From assembly GCA_037139735.1 (NCBI GenBank), contig JBAXFU010000011.1, forward strand, positions 1 to 52,541: 52,541 bases of DNA, given 5' to 3'. The stretch is from UBA2402 sp037139735. GTDB taxonomy: Bacteria; Planctomycetota; Phycisphaerae; Phycisphaerales; UBA1924. Shown here piece after piece: positions 1-8,109 of this stretch; within the stretch, counting starts at the first letter, position 1, and every line of letters begins with the position of its first letter. Under the pieces are notes generated by a model. That model made no database searches. It was not told the origin of the DNA and was given only the letters and a program-made list of their open reading frames with translations. Made by a program: the position numbers and the translations under genes.

Positions 1-169
1 TCGGGCGTCCTCGCATACCCTCATCTTCGCATCACGACGGCGTCGGGATGCGCCTTGTCGGCTGAAGTGGAGGGTTTTTCAACGCCCTGTTAGGCCCAAG
101 GCGATTGATCGCGGCGGGCGGTTGCAGCGGGGGAACTGCGGGGAGCGAGAGGGCGAGTTCGCCGGCGAA

Positions 170-589
170 CTACGCCTCCCATGGATTGGAGAGGAGCACG
201 CCGGTGGCGTCGAAGTCCCTGACGTTGCGGGTCATGATCCGCAGGCCGTGGTGGAGCGCCGTCGCGGCGATCAGGCCGTCGGCGGCGTGCAGCGTCCGCC
301 CGGCGTTCGCGGCCTTTGCGGTGATTTCGCCCCAGAGCTGGGCAATGTCACGGTCGATGGGGAGCATGCGGTCGGAGAAGTGCCGCTCGGTCATGGCGAG
401 CCACGCCTCAAGCTCGCGGCGTTTTGCGCCCGCGGGCAGCCGGGCGATGCCGTGGGCGATCTCGCCGATCGATATGACGCTGATGTAGAGATCGTCGGGC
501 TCGGTTGCCGCGAGTCGCTGCTTGACCATCGCATGGCCGTCAGGCTTGCGGGCTTCGGAGAGCACGTCGGTGTCGATCAGGGTCTTCAT
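170..589 (-). CDS. VapC-type PIN-domain toxin (RNase)
   Basis: A 139-residue PIN-domain protein, the length usual for VapC/FitB toxins, which are magnesium-dependent ribonucleases. The start MKTLIDTDVLSE gives the classical N-terminal strand with Asp6. The other expected acidic residues are Glu43 (in SIGEIAHGI), Asp104 (HAADGLIAA) and Asp125/Asp127 near the C-terminus (TRNVRDFD). An upstream ATG at 649 would add 20 residues unlike PIN domains, so 589 was chosen. It lies downstream of a Phd-like antitoxin on the same strand, the standard toxin-antitoxin order, although the 69-base gap is longer than usual. The family assignment is firm; the RNA target is unknown. Confidence 0.9.
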   Translation of the reverse strand: MKTLIDTDVLSEARKPDGHAMVKQRLAATEPDDLYISVISIGEIAHGIARLPAGAKRRELEAWLAMTERHFSDRMLPIDRDIAQLWGEITAKAANAGRTLHAADGLIAATALHHGLRIMTRNVRDFDATGVLLSNPWEA

Positions 590-623
590 GCGGCGTCCTT
601 GCACCCGCCCCTTGCGCCCGCAC

Positions 624-649
624 CTTTCACATGCACCTTCCACATGCAC
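624..649. repeat. 13-bp tandem repeat, two copies, in the antitoxin-toxin gap
   Basis: Two adjacent 13-base units, CTTTCACATGCAC and CTTCCACATGCAC, differ at one base. They occupy the gap between the antitoxin stop and the toxin start. They belong to the set of short arrays at gene junctions described in the findings. Confidence 0.6.
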
Positions 650-658
650 TGGATCGCC

Positions 659-901
659 TCAGAGCGACACGTCGCGCATGGGCGACGCCCCGCGGCGGGG
701 CAGCTCAAGGTCGTCGAGGCGCGGGCCTTTGAGGAGCCAATCAGTGAAGCTCGGAGCCTTGCCGGTGAGCTGCTCGTACTGGTCCGCCGGCAGGAGCACG
801 AAGGTGTCTCCCCGACGCTTGATGATCTGGGGACCATCACGCCGGGCTCGGTCGAGCACTTCGCTCAGTCGGTTCTTGGCGTCGGCAAGATTCCAGTTCA
901 T
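659..901 (-). CDS. Phd/YefM-family antitoxin
   Basis: An 80-residue protein starting MNWNLADAKNRLSEVLDRA, followed by GPQIIKRRGDTFVLLPADQYEQL. This is the Phd/YefM pattern of an N-terminal helix (W..AK..LSE) and a strand with a Gly-Pro turn. Such proteins bind their own promoter through the N-terminal domain and neutralise the toxin through the C-terminal tail. The start at 901 fits the family; 931 would add ten unrelated residues. A small palindrome lies immediately upstream. Pairing with the PIN toxin makes the assignment secure. Confidence 0.88.
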   Translation of the reverse strand: MNWNLADAKNRLSEVLDRARRDGPQIIKRRGDTFVLLPADQYEQLTGKAPSFTDWLLKGPRLDDLELPRRGASPMRDVSL

Positions 902-930
902 GGCGTGGCCCTCCAATGGCTCTTCGTCCA

Positions 931-955
931 TCTAGTCTAGCCAATCTAGATTATC
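931..955 (-). promoter_or_regulatory. Probable autoregulated promoter/operator of the toxin-antitoxin pair
   Basis: TCTAG (931-935 and again 936-940) and CTAGA (946-950) form an inverted repeat with a 5-base spacer, 30 bases upstream of the antitoxin start. On the minus strand GATAAT (955-950) resembles a -10 box and overlaps the repeat. This is where a Phd protein would be expected to repress its own operon. Binding is inferred. Confidence 0.5.
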
Positions 956-1633
956 TTGGAAAGGTTTTACGATCGGAATCCGTACAAAGATTCATGGGGA
1001 CCTTCAACGGGTTCCCTGATCAGGCCCATGCACGCGGGGGGCCGGCGTCGGTGGCCAAGAGGCGGCCGTTCAAGCACACCAAGCAGGAACCCGAACAGAT
1101 GGTGATCAGGCTGCAAGAGCGAGGTGCGACGCTCGTGCGGGCAGGTCAGGCCGACGGGCTGCTGGCGTCGGGTCCGAGGCGGCGTGACTGGCGGCACGCC
1201 AAGCCGCACGCGAGGTCATGACCGGCGGGACGCTCGATGGGAGGTGACCGGAGGTGCTTTCCAGGGTGTCGCCGATCGGCTGCCGGATGGCGTCATGCTC
1301 CCCGATGTCGCGTCGCAGTGGCTCGGCGCGGTTGATGGGGCCGCGGGACAGGCGGGCCGTGCGTGTGATTCGGCCCGTCGCGTTAAACCTTGTTGTCTCT
1401 TGTGAAGGCGTGCGCGCTGAGACGCGGGGGCCGGGATCGAGTGGGATGTCTGCGTGCAGGAGGCTCCGCGGCCGATCGTTCACGACGGTGCTGCACGCGA
1501 TGGAGGGATCGCGTGATCGACGATGGCGTGCAGCCGCCGCGAGCGGTGGAGCGTTCGTTTTGCATCGAACTCGCCGGTTGCGCACCGATGGGCCGGCGTG
1601 GAAGGCATTTCAACGCCTTGCTAGAGTGGGGGC
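956..1633. other. Gene-free stretch upstream of the aldehyde dehydrogenase gene
   Basis: About 680 bases without a convincing gene. Open frames here have no recognisable motif, and their amino-acid composition is what random high-GC DNA gives. The only feature seen is a 17-base element, TTTCAACGCCTTGCTAG (1608-1624), ten bases before the dehydrogenase start. It resembles 77-93 at 15 of 17 positions. The stretch could be a decayed gene. Confidence 0.4.
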
Positions 1634-3145
1634 ATGAGCGACAGCATTCTGAAGGCCTTGGGACTGGACACGCATCCGCGGGTGGTGAAGGCGTCGGAGG
1701 CAGCGTCGCGGGGGGCGCATGTGGTGCACAACCCGACGTCGGGCTCGCCCATCGCGGGGGTGACACTGGACACGGCGGCGAGCTATGACGCGACGGTGGC
1801 GGCGTCGGTGAAGGCCTTTGAGTCGTGGCGGAGCGTGCCGGCCCCGCAGCGGGGGTTGGTGGTGCGGGCCATCGGCGAGGAGTTCCGCAAGCACAAGGAC
1901 GCCCTGGGCGCCTTGGTGAGCCTGGAGGTGGGGAAGATTCGCCAGGAGGGGCTGGGCGAGGTGCAGGAGACGATCGACATCGCGGACTTCGCGGTGGGCC
2001 TGTCGCGTCAGCTCTACGGAATGACGATGCCCAGCGAGCGGCCGAACCACCGGATGTTCGAGCAGTGGCTGCCCTTGGGGCCCGTCGGGGTGATCTCGGC
2101 GTTCAACTTCCCCAACGCGGTGTGGGCGTGGAACTCGATGCTGGCGGCGGTGTGCGGCGACACGACGGTGTGGAAGCCGAGCCTGCTGGCCCCGCTCACG
2201 GCGATTGCGAGCAACCAGATCGCGGACCAGGTGGCGACGGCGATGGGCCACCCGGGGGTCTTCGGGCTGGTCATGGGGACGGACGCGGAGGTGGGTGAGC
2301 GGATGACGGCGGACCCGCGGCTGCCCTTGATCTCGGCGACGGGATCGAGCCGCATGGGCCGGATCGTGGGGCAGGTGGTGGCCAAGCGGTTCGGGCGGTG
2401 CCTGCTGGAACTGGGCGGGAACAACGCGGTGATCGTGGACAAGAGCGCGGACCTGTCGTTGGCGATCCCGGCGATCGTCTTCGCGGCGGTGGGCACGGCG
2501 GGTCAGCGGTGCACGACGACGCGGCGATTGATCGTGCACGAGTCGATCGTGGACGACGTGACGGCGCGGCTGAAGCGGGCGTACGAGACGATCCGCATCG
2601 GCGATCCTTTGGCGGAGGGGACGCTGGTGGGTCCGTTGATCAACGACCGGGCGGTGGAGGCCTTCGAGCGGGCGGTGAAGGAGGCCAAGGCCCAGGGCGG
2701 CACGGTGGTCTGCGGCGGCGAGCGGCACTTCTCGGGCGGGCGGTTCGTGCAGCCGACGATCATCCGGACGCCGGCGAGCAACCGGCTGCCGATCTCCGAC
2801 GAGGAGACGTTCGCGCCGATCCTGTACGTCTTCACGTTCAAGGAGGTGGCGGAGGCCATCGCGATGAACAACGGCGTGGCGCAGGGATTGAGTTCGGCGA
2901 TCTTCACGGACAGCGTGCGGGGCGCGGAGCGGTTCCTGTCGCCGGCGGGAAGCGACTGCGGGATCGCGAACGTGAACATCGGCACGAGCGGCGCGGAGAT
3001 CGGCGGCGCGTTCGGCGGCGAGAAGGAGACGGGGGGCGGGCGCGAGTCGGGGAGCGACTCGTGGAAGGCGTACATGCGTCGCCAGACCTGCACCGTCAAC
3101 TACGGGGCGCAGCTGACGCTGGCCCAGGGCATCCGATTCGAGTGA
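1634..3145 (+). CDS. ALDH7-type aldehyde dehydrogenase (probable aminoadipate-semialdehyde dehydrogenase)
   Basis: A full-length 503-residue NAD(P)+-dependent aldehyde dehydrogenase. The general base Glu259 lies in ELGGNNAVIV and the catalytic Cys293 in GTAGQRCTTTRRLI. Both motifs are diagnostic of the ALDH7/antiquitin subfamily, which oxidises L-2-aminoadipate-6-semialdehyde, in equilibrium with piperideine-6-carboxylate, in lysine breakdown. The GxxxG nucleotide-binding segment appears as SATGSSRMGRIVG (residues 234-246). No other lysine-degradation gene is visible, so the substrate rests on subfamily signature alone. A divergent ribose-5-phosphate isomerase homologue follows 25 bases later and is probably co-transcribed. 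Confidence 0.9.
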   Translation: MSDSILKALGLDTHPRVVKASEAASRGAHVVHNPTSGSPIAGVTLDTAASYDATVAASVKAFESWRSVPAPQRGLVVRAIGEEFRKHKDALGALVSLEVGKIRQEGLGEVQETIDIADFAVGLSRQLYGMTMPSERPNHRMFEQWLPLGPVGVISAFNFPNAVWAWNSMLAAVCGDTTVWKPSLLAPLTAIASNQIADQVATAMGHPGVFGLVMGTDAEVGERMTADPRLPLISATGSSRMGRIVGQVVAKRFGRCLLELGGNNAVIVDKSADLSLAIPAIVFAAVGTAGQRCTTTRRLIVHESIVDDVTARLKRAYETIRIGDPLAEGTLVGPLINDRAVEAFERAVKEAKAQGGTVVCGGERHFSGGRFVQPTIIRTPASNRLPISDEETFAPILYVFTFKEVAEAIAMNNGVAQGLSSAIFTDSVRGAERFLSPAGSDCGIANVNIGTSGAEIGGAFGGEKETGGGRESGSDSWKAYMRRQTCTVNYGAQLTLAQGIRFE

Positions 3146-3170
3146 TCGAACGCGCAAGGAAGCACCACGC

Positions 3171-3866
3171 ATGGGCACCACGAACAACGGACAGGACGCT
3201 CTCGCCGAGCGAGTCGTGCGCGACATCCACTCGGGCATGATCGTCGGGCTGGGCACTGGGCTGGTCTCGGACCGCGTCACTCGCGCGTTGGCCAAGCGGG
3301 TGGCGACGGCGGGGCTTCGGATCGAGTGCGTCTGCACGAGCACGATCACGATGGGGCTGGCGAAGAGCCTGGGGCTCAACGTCGTGCCCTTCGCGGACGT
3401 CGAGGCCATCGACTACCTCTACGACGGGGCGTCGGAGGTGGACACGGAGCTGCGGATGCTCAAGGGGCATCACGGCGCGATCACGCGTCAGCGGCTGGTG
3501 GCCGAGGTGGCCGAGCGGTGCGTCTACTTGACCAGCGAGGATCGCTACACCCAGCGTCTTGGCTCCAAGGCGCTCCTCTCGGTGACGATCATTCCCTTCG
3601 GCATCGCGAGCATCCGGGCGCACCTTCGGAACATCGGGCTGTCGGGCGTCATTCGGCGAACGATGGAGGGGCAGATCTTCGAGACCGAGGGCGGGGGCGT
3701 GGTGCTGGACATGACGATGCCCGACCGTGCGCCCGCGGACCTGGCCGAGGTGCTCGACCGAGTGTCGGGCATCGTGGACCACGGCATCTTCCTCGACGAG
3801 GCCGACGAGGTGCTCGTCGAGTGCAAGACCGGCGAGGTCAAGCGGCTCGTGCGTCAAGAGGATTGA
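3171..3866 (+). CDS. Divergent ribose-5-phosphate isomerase A homologue
   Basis: A 231-residue protein with the RpiA layout: VGLGTG near residue 25, a DGA motif at 85-87, Lys98 in KGHHGAITR, and a C-terminal GIVDHGIF resembling the usual GVVETGLF. RpiA interconverts ribose-5-phosphate and ribulose-5-phosphate. Several residues expected from the E. coli enzyme differ. The DGADE aspartate is Ser88, the catalytic Glu of TREK is Gln107, and the GTGST phosphate loop reads GTGLV. Lys98 is kept. The fold assignment is good, but ordinary isomerase activity is doubtful. AAGGAAG precedes the ATG. The 3' end overlaps the convergent glycosyltransferase gene by 29 bases. Confidence 0.75.
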   Translation: MGTTNNGQDALAERVVRDIHSGMIVGLGTGLVSDRVTRALAKRVATAGLRIECVCTSTITMGLAKSLGLNVVPFADVEAIDYLYDGASEVDTELRMLKGHHGAITRQRLVAEVAERCVYLTSEDRYTQRLGSKALLSVTIIPFGIASIRAHLRNIGLSGVIRRTMEGQIFETEGGGVVLDMTMPDRAPADLAEVLDRVSGIVDHGIFLDEADEVLVECKTGEVKRLVRQED

Positions 3867-5496
3867 GCGCCGCATCGCTCGCGGCGTAGAGGGGCTCGAC
3901 GAAGGCCGCGCCGGCCCACGTCTTGGCACGTTCCAAGAGTCGCTGCTCGTGCTCGACGCTGGAGACGACGACGCCATCGGGGTGCATCGCCGCGGCCTGC
4001 GCGGGCGTGATGACCGGCCTTTCGGCCAGACGGTCCGGACGACCGTCGGCGGCGTCGTCGACGATGGCGGCGATTTCGGGGTGACGGGCGATGATGCGGG
4101 CGAGCGCTCGAGTGTGGGCGCCCGCGCCGTAGACGACGATTCGATGACACCCGCGCGCGCGAAGCAGGCCCAACACGTGCTCGAAGAGGATCGCGGCCGA
4201 GGTGCGGACCATCGGCGGTTCGCAGCCCAGCGACCCGGGGTCGAATCCGACCAGCGGGCGGTCGGCGGCCCAGAGGTCGCGAAGGGTTCGAACCTGCTGC
4301 ACGAGCGAGGGACCGCGAGCGTCGCCCGCGGCCGCGCCCAGGGCGTGGAGGATCCTCCCCCACCACTCGGAGGCCTGCGACGGCGATGCGTCGCGATCGG
4401 GCGAGGACATCGCGGCCTCGAAGGCGGCGGCAAGATCGGGCGAGACGCGGTCGACGCTCCAGCGTTGACGCGCGGTGGCGTGGGCCTCGCGGCCCATCCG
4501 CACCAGTCGGTCGCGATCGAGCGCGATGTCGGCGAGGGCCTGGGCCATCGCCTCGGCATCGCCCACGGGGACGACCCACCCGTTGTGGCCGTGGCGGACA
4601 GCGTGCACGGCGCCGCCGCACCCTTGGGTGATGGCGACGGGACGCCCGGCGGCCATGCACTCGGCGACGACCAGGGGCATGCCCTCGCTTTCGCTCAGGA
4701 GGAGTCCGACGTCATGGGCGCCGAAGAGGGACGCGACGACGCGCGGCGGCTGAACGCCTTGCATGGTGACGCGACCCGCGGCCAGGTGCGACGCGAGGCC
4801 CGACTCGAGCTCGCGACGGGCCGGGCCGTCGCCGACGATCGTGAGGAAGAATCGAACGGCGCGGCGGTGCAGGGCGTCGCAGAGACGAACGAGGTCGAGC
4901 ACCCGCTTGTGGCGACATTCGAGCCGCCCGGCGTAGATGAGCCGCAGGGTGCGGAGGCCCGGCACCCGCGGGAGAGGCTCGCGACCGATGTCGACGGGGA
5001 CGGGGAGTTCGGATCGCACCGGTTCGGGGAGTCGCGGTTCGACGCGGCGGGCCCGCTCCGCGAGGCGAGCGTCGACCGCGACGAAGGCGTGGGCGAGCGA
5101 TCCGGCGGCACGGATGGCGTCGTCGCCGTCATGCCCGCTGCTGTGATGCCAGAGGAGCGACCGCACGCCTCGGCGCGAGAGCGTGGCGGCGGCGATGGCG
5201 CCCAGGACGCAATCATGGGGCAGCACGAGGGCGGCGCCAAGCGTGATGATCGCCTCGCGGATGGTCAGAACCTGCTGCACGACCGAGGCGTTCGCCGGCC
5301 AGGAGGCGATGCACAGATCGGACACGCCACCCAGCGCGCTGTCGTTCACGGCCTGATCGGAGACCTCGGGTCCGACGACGAGGGGCACGACGCGGCAGGG
5401 TAGGTCGTGCATGGCGGCGATGCGAGCGCCGGCGACGGTGACGCCGCTGACGCCCAGGGCCTGGTGGATGGAGACCGCGACGGGGCGTTCGTTCAC
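3838..5496 (-). CDS. GT4 glycosyltransferase with C-terminal Rossmann-like domain
   Basis: A 552-residue protein starting with GTG in a GTGA overlap with the upstream glycosyltransferase stop. Residues 1-360 form a GT-B glycosyltransferase of family 4: LIYAGRLECRHKR (187-199), VGDGPARRELE (221-231) and the EX7E motif at Glu271-Glu279 (SEGMPLVVAEC), which contacts the nucleotide-sugar donor. After a linker, residues 450-545 contain RIVVYGAGAHTRALARI and IAAIVDDAAD, a nucleotide-binding pattern seen in sugar-modifying proteins. The fusion suggests transfer of a sugar coupled to a second step or a regulatory pocket. The role is probably surface polysaccharide synthesis, given the neighbouring transferases. 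Donor and acceptor are unknown. Confidence 0.85.
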   Translation of the reverse strand: MNERPVAVSIHQALGVSGVTVAGARIAAMHDLPCRVVPLVVGPEVSDQAVNDSALGGVSDLCIASWPANASVVQQVLTIREAIITLGAALVLPHDCVLGAIAAATLSRRGVRSLLWHHSSGHDGDDAIRAAGSLAHAFVAVDARLAERARRVEPRLPEPVRSELPVPVDIGREPLPRVPGLRTLRLIYAGRLECRHKRVLDLVRLCDALHRRAVRFFLTIVGDGPARRELESGLASHLAAGRVTMQGVQPPRVVASLFGAHDVGLLLSESEGMPLVVAECMAAGRPVAITQGCGGAVHAVRHGHNGWVVPVGDAEAMAQALADIALDRDRLVRMGREAHATARQRWSVDRVSPDLAAAFEAAMSSPDRDASPSQASEWWGRILHALGAAAGDARGPSLVQQVRTLRDLWAADRPLVGFDPGSLGCEPPMVRTSAAILFEHVLGLLRARGCHRIVVYGAGAHTRALARIIARHPEIAAIVDDAADGRPDRLAERPVITPAQAAAMHPDGVVVSSVEHEQRLLERAKTWAGAAFVEPLYAASDAALNPLDARAA

Positions 5497-7961
5497 GGCG
5501 TCGCTCCCACTGGGATGGCGAGGCCGTTGGCGACGAGATCGATGACGCGACGGGCGAGCGTGTCGTGCGTGAAGCGCGCGATCGCGACCTCGCGAACGGC
5601 GTTGACGACGCGTTCGCGGCGGGCATCGTCGTGCGTGAAGGAGAGGATGGCGCGCTCGAGGGAGTCGCGGTCGACGAAGGTGATCTCGTTGGCGACCGGA
5701 CCGAGCGCGTCGAGCCCGACCTGAAGTCGGAGGAGGGGTTCGAGGCGTCGAAGGGAATCGAGTCGTTCGCGGGAGGTCCAGAGGATGCCGCCGGGGAGGG
5801 GCGTGCCGCAGGACTGCATGGCGTCGGCCAGCGCGGCGACGCGAGGGAAGGCGGCGGCGGAGTGCCCGAGGCGTGCGCCCTGCTCGTCGACGTGATCGGG
5901 GGGCGTGTCGAGGAGATCGAGTTGGGCGGCGGTCTTGAGGCCGGCGAGGGCGTCGCGGTGGTGCAGGACCAGGCAGCAGCCGCGGGAGAGGAAGCACTCG
6001 ATGACGCGTTGGTGCAGGAGCGCGCCGGCGGCGACGTGGAGGTGCACGCGGGCGCAGCGGTAGGCGGCGCGGAGTTCGTCGCCGTGATGGAGTTCGCCGG
6101 AGGCGAGATGGGCGAGGTCGGGATGCTCGTCCCAGCCGCGGCCGTGGAGGCGGAGGGAAAGACCGTGTCGATCGCAGATGTCGGCGGCCCAGCCGACGAC
6201 CTGATGACGAAGGAGGCGATCGGCCATGGGCATGGCGTAGCCGCGGAAGGCCATGGAATTGGCTCGCGGGTCGTCGATGCCGGCCTGTTGCAGCACGCGG
6301 TCGCACGCCTGCGCGACGGCGGCGTGGATGGGCACGGTTCTGGCGGCGGCGACGGCGGCGACGACTGGCTCGAGGAGGCGTTCGAGGACGTGGGCGAAGC
6401 CCGGCGCGTTGGTCCGAGCGGAGGCGACGAGGCGGCGATGGAGCGCGTCGGGCGTTTCGCCGTGGTGGCTCACCAGGGCCACGTCGCAGGTGTGCGACTC
6501 GAGTTCTTCGGCGGTGGGCGGATGGTCGTGGAACTTGACGGCGTCGGCGACCACCGGGAAGGGCAGGGCGCGGGCGAGGGGGAATCGATGGCGCTCGAAG
6601 AGTTCGTTGAAGAGGTGCCCGACGAGGAAGTCGAGTTCGGTGCTCTGTTCGCCCAGGCAAGCGTCGAAGAGGTGGGGCATCGCGTCCTGGACCCAGCAGA
6701 CGTAGGGAACGTTGGCCGGGCACGCGTCGCCGAGCGATCGTCGCGGGTGATTGGCGCAGACGACCAGGTCCGGCTCGAGGCGGCGGAAGGCCTCGAGGTG
6801 CGCGCACGCGGCGAGGTTGGCGTGGAGGTCGGGCTCCATCAACACTTCGGCGTGGTGTCCGGCGCGCCGAAGGGCGGCGGCGAGATCGGTCGCGGCGTGG
6901 CGGACGAAGGTGGTGAAGCGACTGGTGATGACGAGGATGTTGAGCGGTTCGCGCGACGCGAGCCGCTGCGAGAATCGCTCCGACCACCACGCGGGCGAAC
7001 GATCTTGATACGTGTCGCGGACGCGGGCGTGCAGGAGTTCGAGACGCCGCGACTGGGCGGCATGGGCGGCTTCGAGGGCCCGGGCGACGGCTCGCGGGGT
7101 GCGAGGATCGGAGCCCTGGGCGGCGAGGACGCGGTCGGGGAGGATGGTGTCGACGCGGGCGGCGAGGTCCTCGGCGAGCGAATCAAGGGCGCCGGTTCCA
7201 AGGTGCCACTCGACGCGTTCGCTGGCGAGGAGTTCGTCGATCGCCGCGTGGCGGGTGGCGGCGAGTTCGGCGAAGCCTTCGCCGAGGCGCACGGCATCGG
7301 GTTCGACCACGTGGAGACGTGGCGTGTAGCCCAGGTGCGCGCGACCCGTGGCCTCGAGCGCGAGCGAGGCGGTCACGGCGACACAGCGGCCCGCGAGGGC
7401 GACGGGCCGGGTGTATTCGCGTGCGGCATCGACGAGGCGGGCGCAGGCGTCGCGCAGGGACGCGTTGGAGCGTTCGAATCCCTCGAGGCGTCCGGCGTGC
7501 TCGCGGAGCAACGTGCCATCGAGCGTGCGGAACCAGCGACCGGCCCGGGCATGGCGTTCGAAGGCGGCGAAGGCGTCGTCGGGCAGGCCTGCGCCCATGC
7601 GGACAAGAAGATCGAAGGCGTCGCGGACGGCGGGGAGGAAGGTGTCGGCCGGGACGAGGTCGTCGGGGAGCCCTGCCGCGGCGGTTTCGAGTTCCCGGCA
7701 CTGGGAGGCGAAGGGGCCGGCGGGCGGAATCGCGGCGAGCATGTCGGAGGCGAGTGTGCGGAGCCCGATGCGGGCCATTCGCGCGGCGACGAGGAAGCGG
7801 AGCGGGTGATCCTGGGGATGGGCGTCGAGGGCCGCGAAGCCGGCGGAGAGGGCGACGACGTGCGAGGGATCGTCGCGAACGGCGGCGAGGAGTTGATCGC
7901 GGGAGAGCGGGCCCGAGATGCCGGGCGCGGCGGGAGCGTCGGCATGTCGATGGGTGCTCAT
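5493..7961 (-). CDS. CgeB-like glycosyltransferase
   Basis: An 822-residue protein. Roughly residues 1-320 match no family I recognise. A GT-B-like part begins near NILVITSRFTTFVRHAATDLAAALRRAGH and continues through YVCWVQDAMPHLFD. The C-terminal third carries a CgeB/YkvP-type donor domain: GLSLRLHGRGWDEHP, then HLHVAAGALLHQRVIECFLSRGCCLV. Such proteins glycosylate spore coats, flagellin or polysaccharide. The start at 7961 (MSTHRHADAP) was chosen over 8153, whose extra 64 residues are low-complexity. No clear ribosome-binding site is visible. It is translationally coupled to the GT4 gene and divergent from the HldE-like gene, with 148 bases between them. Confidence 0.78.
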   Translation of the reverse strand: MSTHRHADAPAAPGISGPLSRDQLLAAVRDDPSHVVALSAGFAALDAHPQDHPLRFLVAARMARIGLRTLASDMLAAIPPAGPFASQCRELETAAAGLPDDLVPADTFLPAVRDAFDLLVRMGAGLPDDAFAAFERHARAGRWFRTLDGTLLREHAGRLEGFERSNASLRDACARLVDAAREYTRPVALAGRCVAVTASLALEATGRAHLGYTPRLHVVEPDAVRLGEGFAELAATRHAAIDELLASERVEWHLGTGALDSLAEDLAARVDTILPDRVLAAQGSDPRTPRAVARALEAAHAAQSRRLELLHARVRDTYQDRSPAWWSERFSQRLASREPLNILVITSRFTTFVRHAATDLAAALRRAGHHAEVLMEPDLHANLAACAHLEAFRRLEPDLVVCANHPRRSLGDACPANVPYVCWVQDAMPHLFDACLGEQSTELDFLVGHLFNELFERHRFPLARALPFPVVADAVKFHDHPPTAEELESHTCDVALVSHHGETPDALHRRLVASARTNAPGFAHVLERLLEPVVAAVAAARTVPIHAAVAQACDRVLQQAGIDDPRANSMAFRGYAMPMADRLLRHQVVGWAADICDRHGLSLRLHGRGWDEHPDLAHLASGELHHGDELRAAYRCARVHLHVAAGALLHQRVIECFLSRGCCLVLHHRDALAGLKTAAQLDLLDTPPDHVDEQGARLGHSAAAFPRVAALADAMQSCGTPLPGGILWTSRERLDSLRRLEPLLRLQVGLDALGPVANEITFVDRDSLERAILSFTHDDARRERVVNAVREVAIARFTHDTLARRVIDLVANGLAIPVGATP

Positions 7962-8109
7962 GGGCAGGGAGATCGGACGGGCGGGACCGAGGCCCCCAGA
8001 TCGAGGATGCCATGAACGGGGGAGTGGGCGGGCGGGGGTCGCGGCGCGGCGACGGGATCCCCCGGGGCGGGGGCGATCGGTTTTGGCGATGGGAGCGGGA
8101 GGGGGTCCG

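Noticed and set aside
1106..1585. 159-residue minus-strand open frame upstream of the dehydrogenase
   Set aside because: No motif, random-like Arg/Ala/Pro composition, no ribosome-binding site and no neighbour logic.
1610..3409. 599-residue open frame on the minus strand
   Set aside because: It is antisense to the aldehyde dehydrogenase, with Arg/His/Pro-rich composition typical of the opposite strand of a high-GC gene and no domain motif.
3727..5403. 558-residue open frame on the plus strand
   Set aside because: Antisense to the GT4 glycosyltransferase, which has clear catalytic motifs. The frame itself has none.
5565..8015. 816-residue open frame on the plus strand
   Set aside because: Antisense to the CgeB-like glycosyltransferase; Gly/Glu/Val-rich low-complexity translation without motifs.
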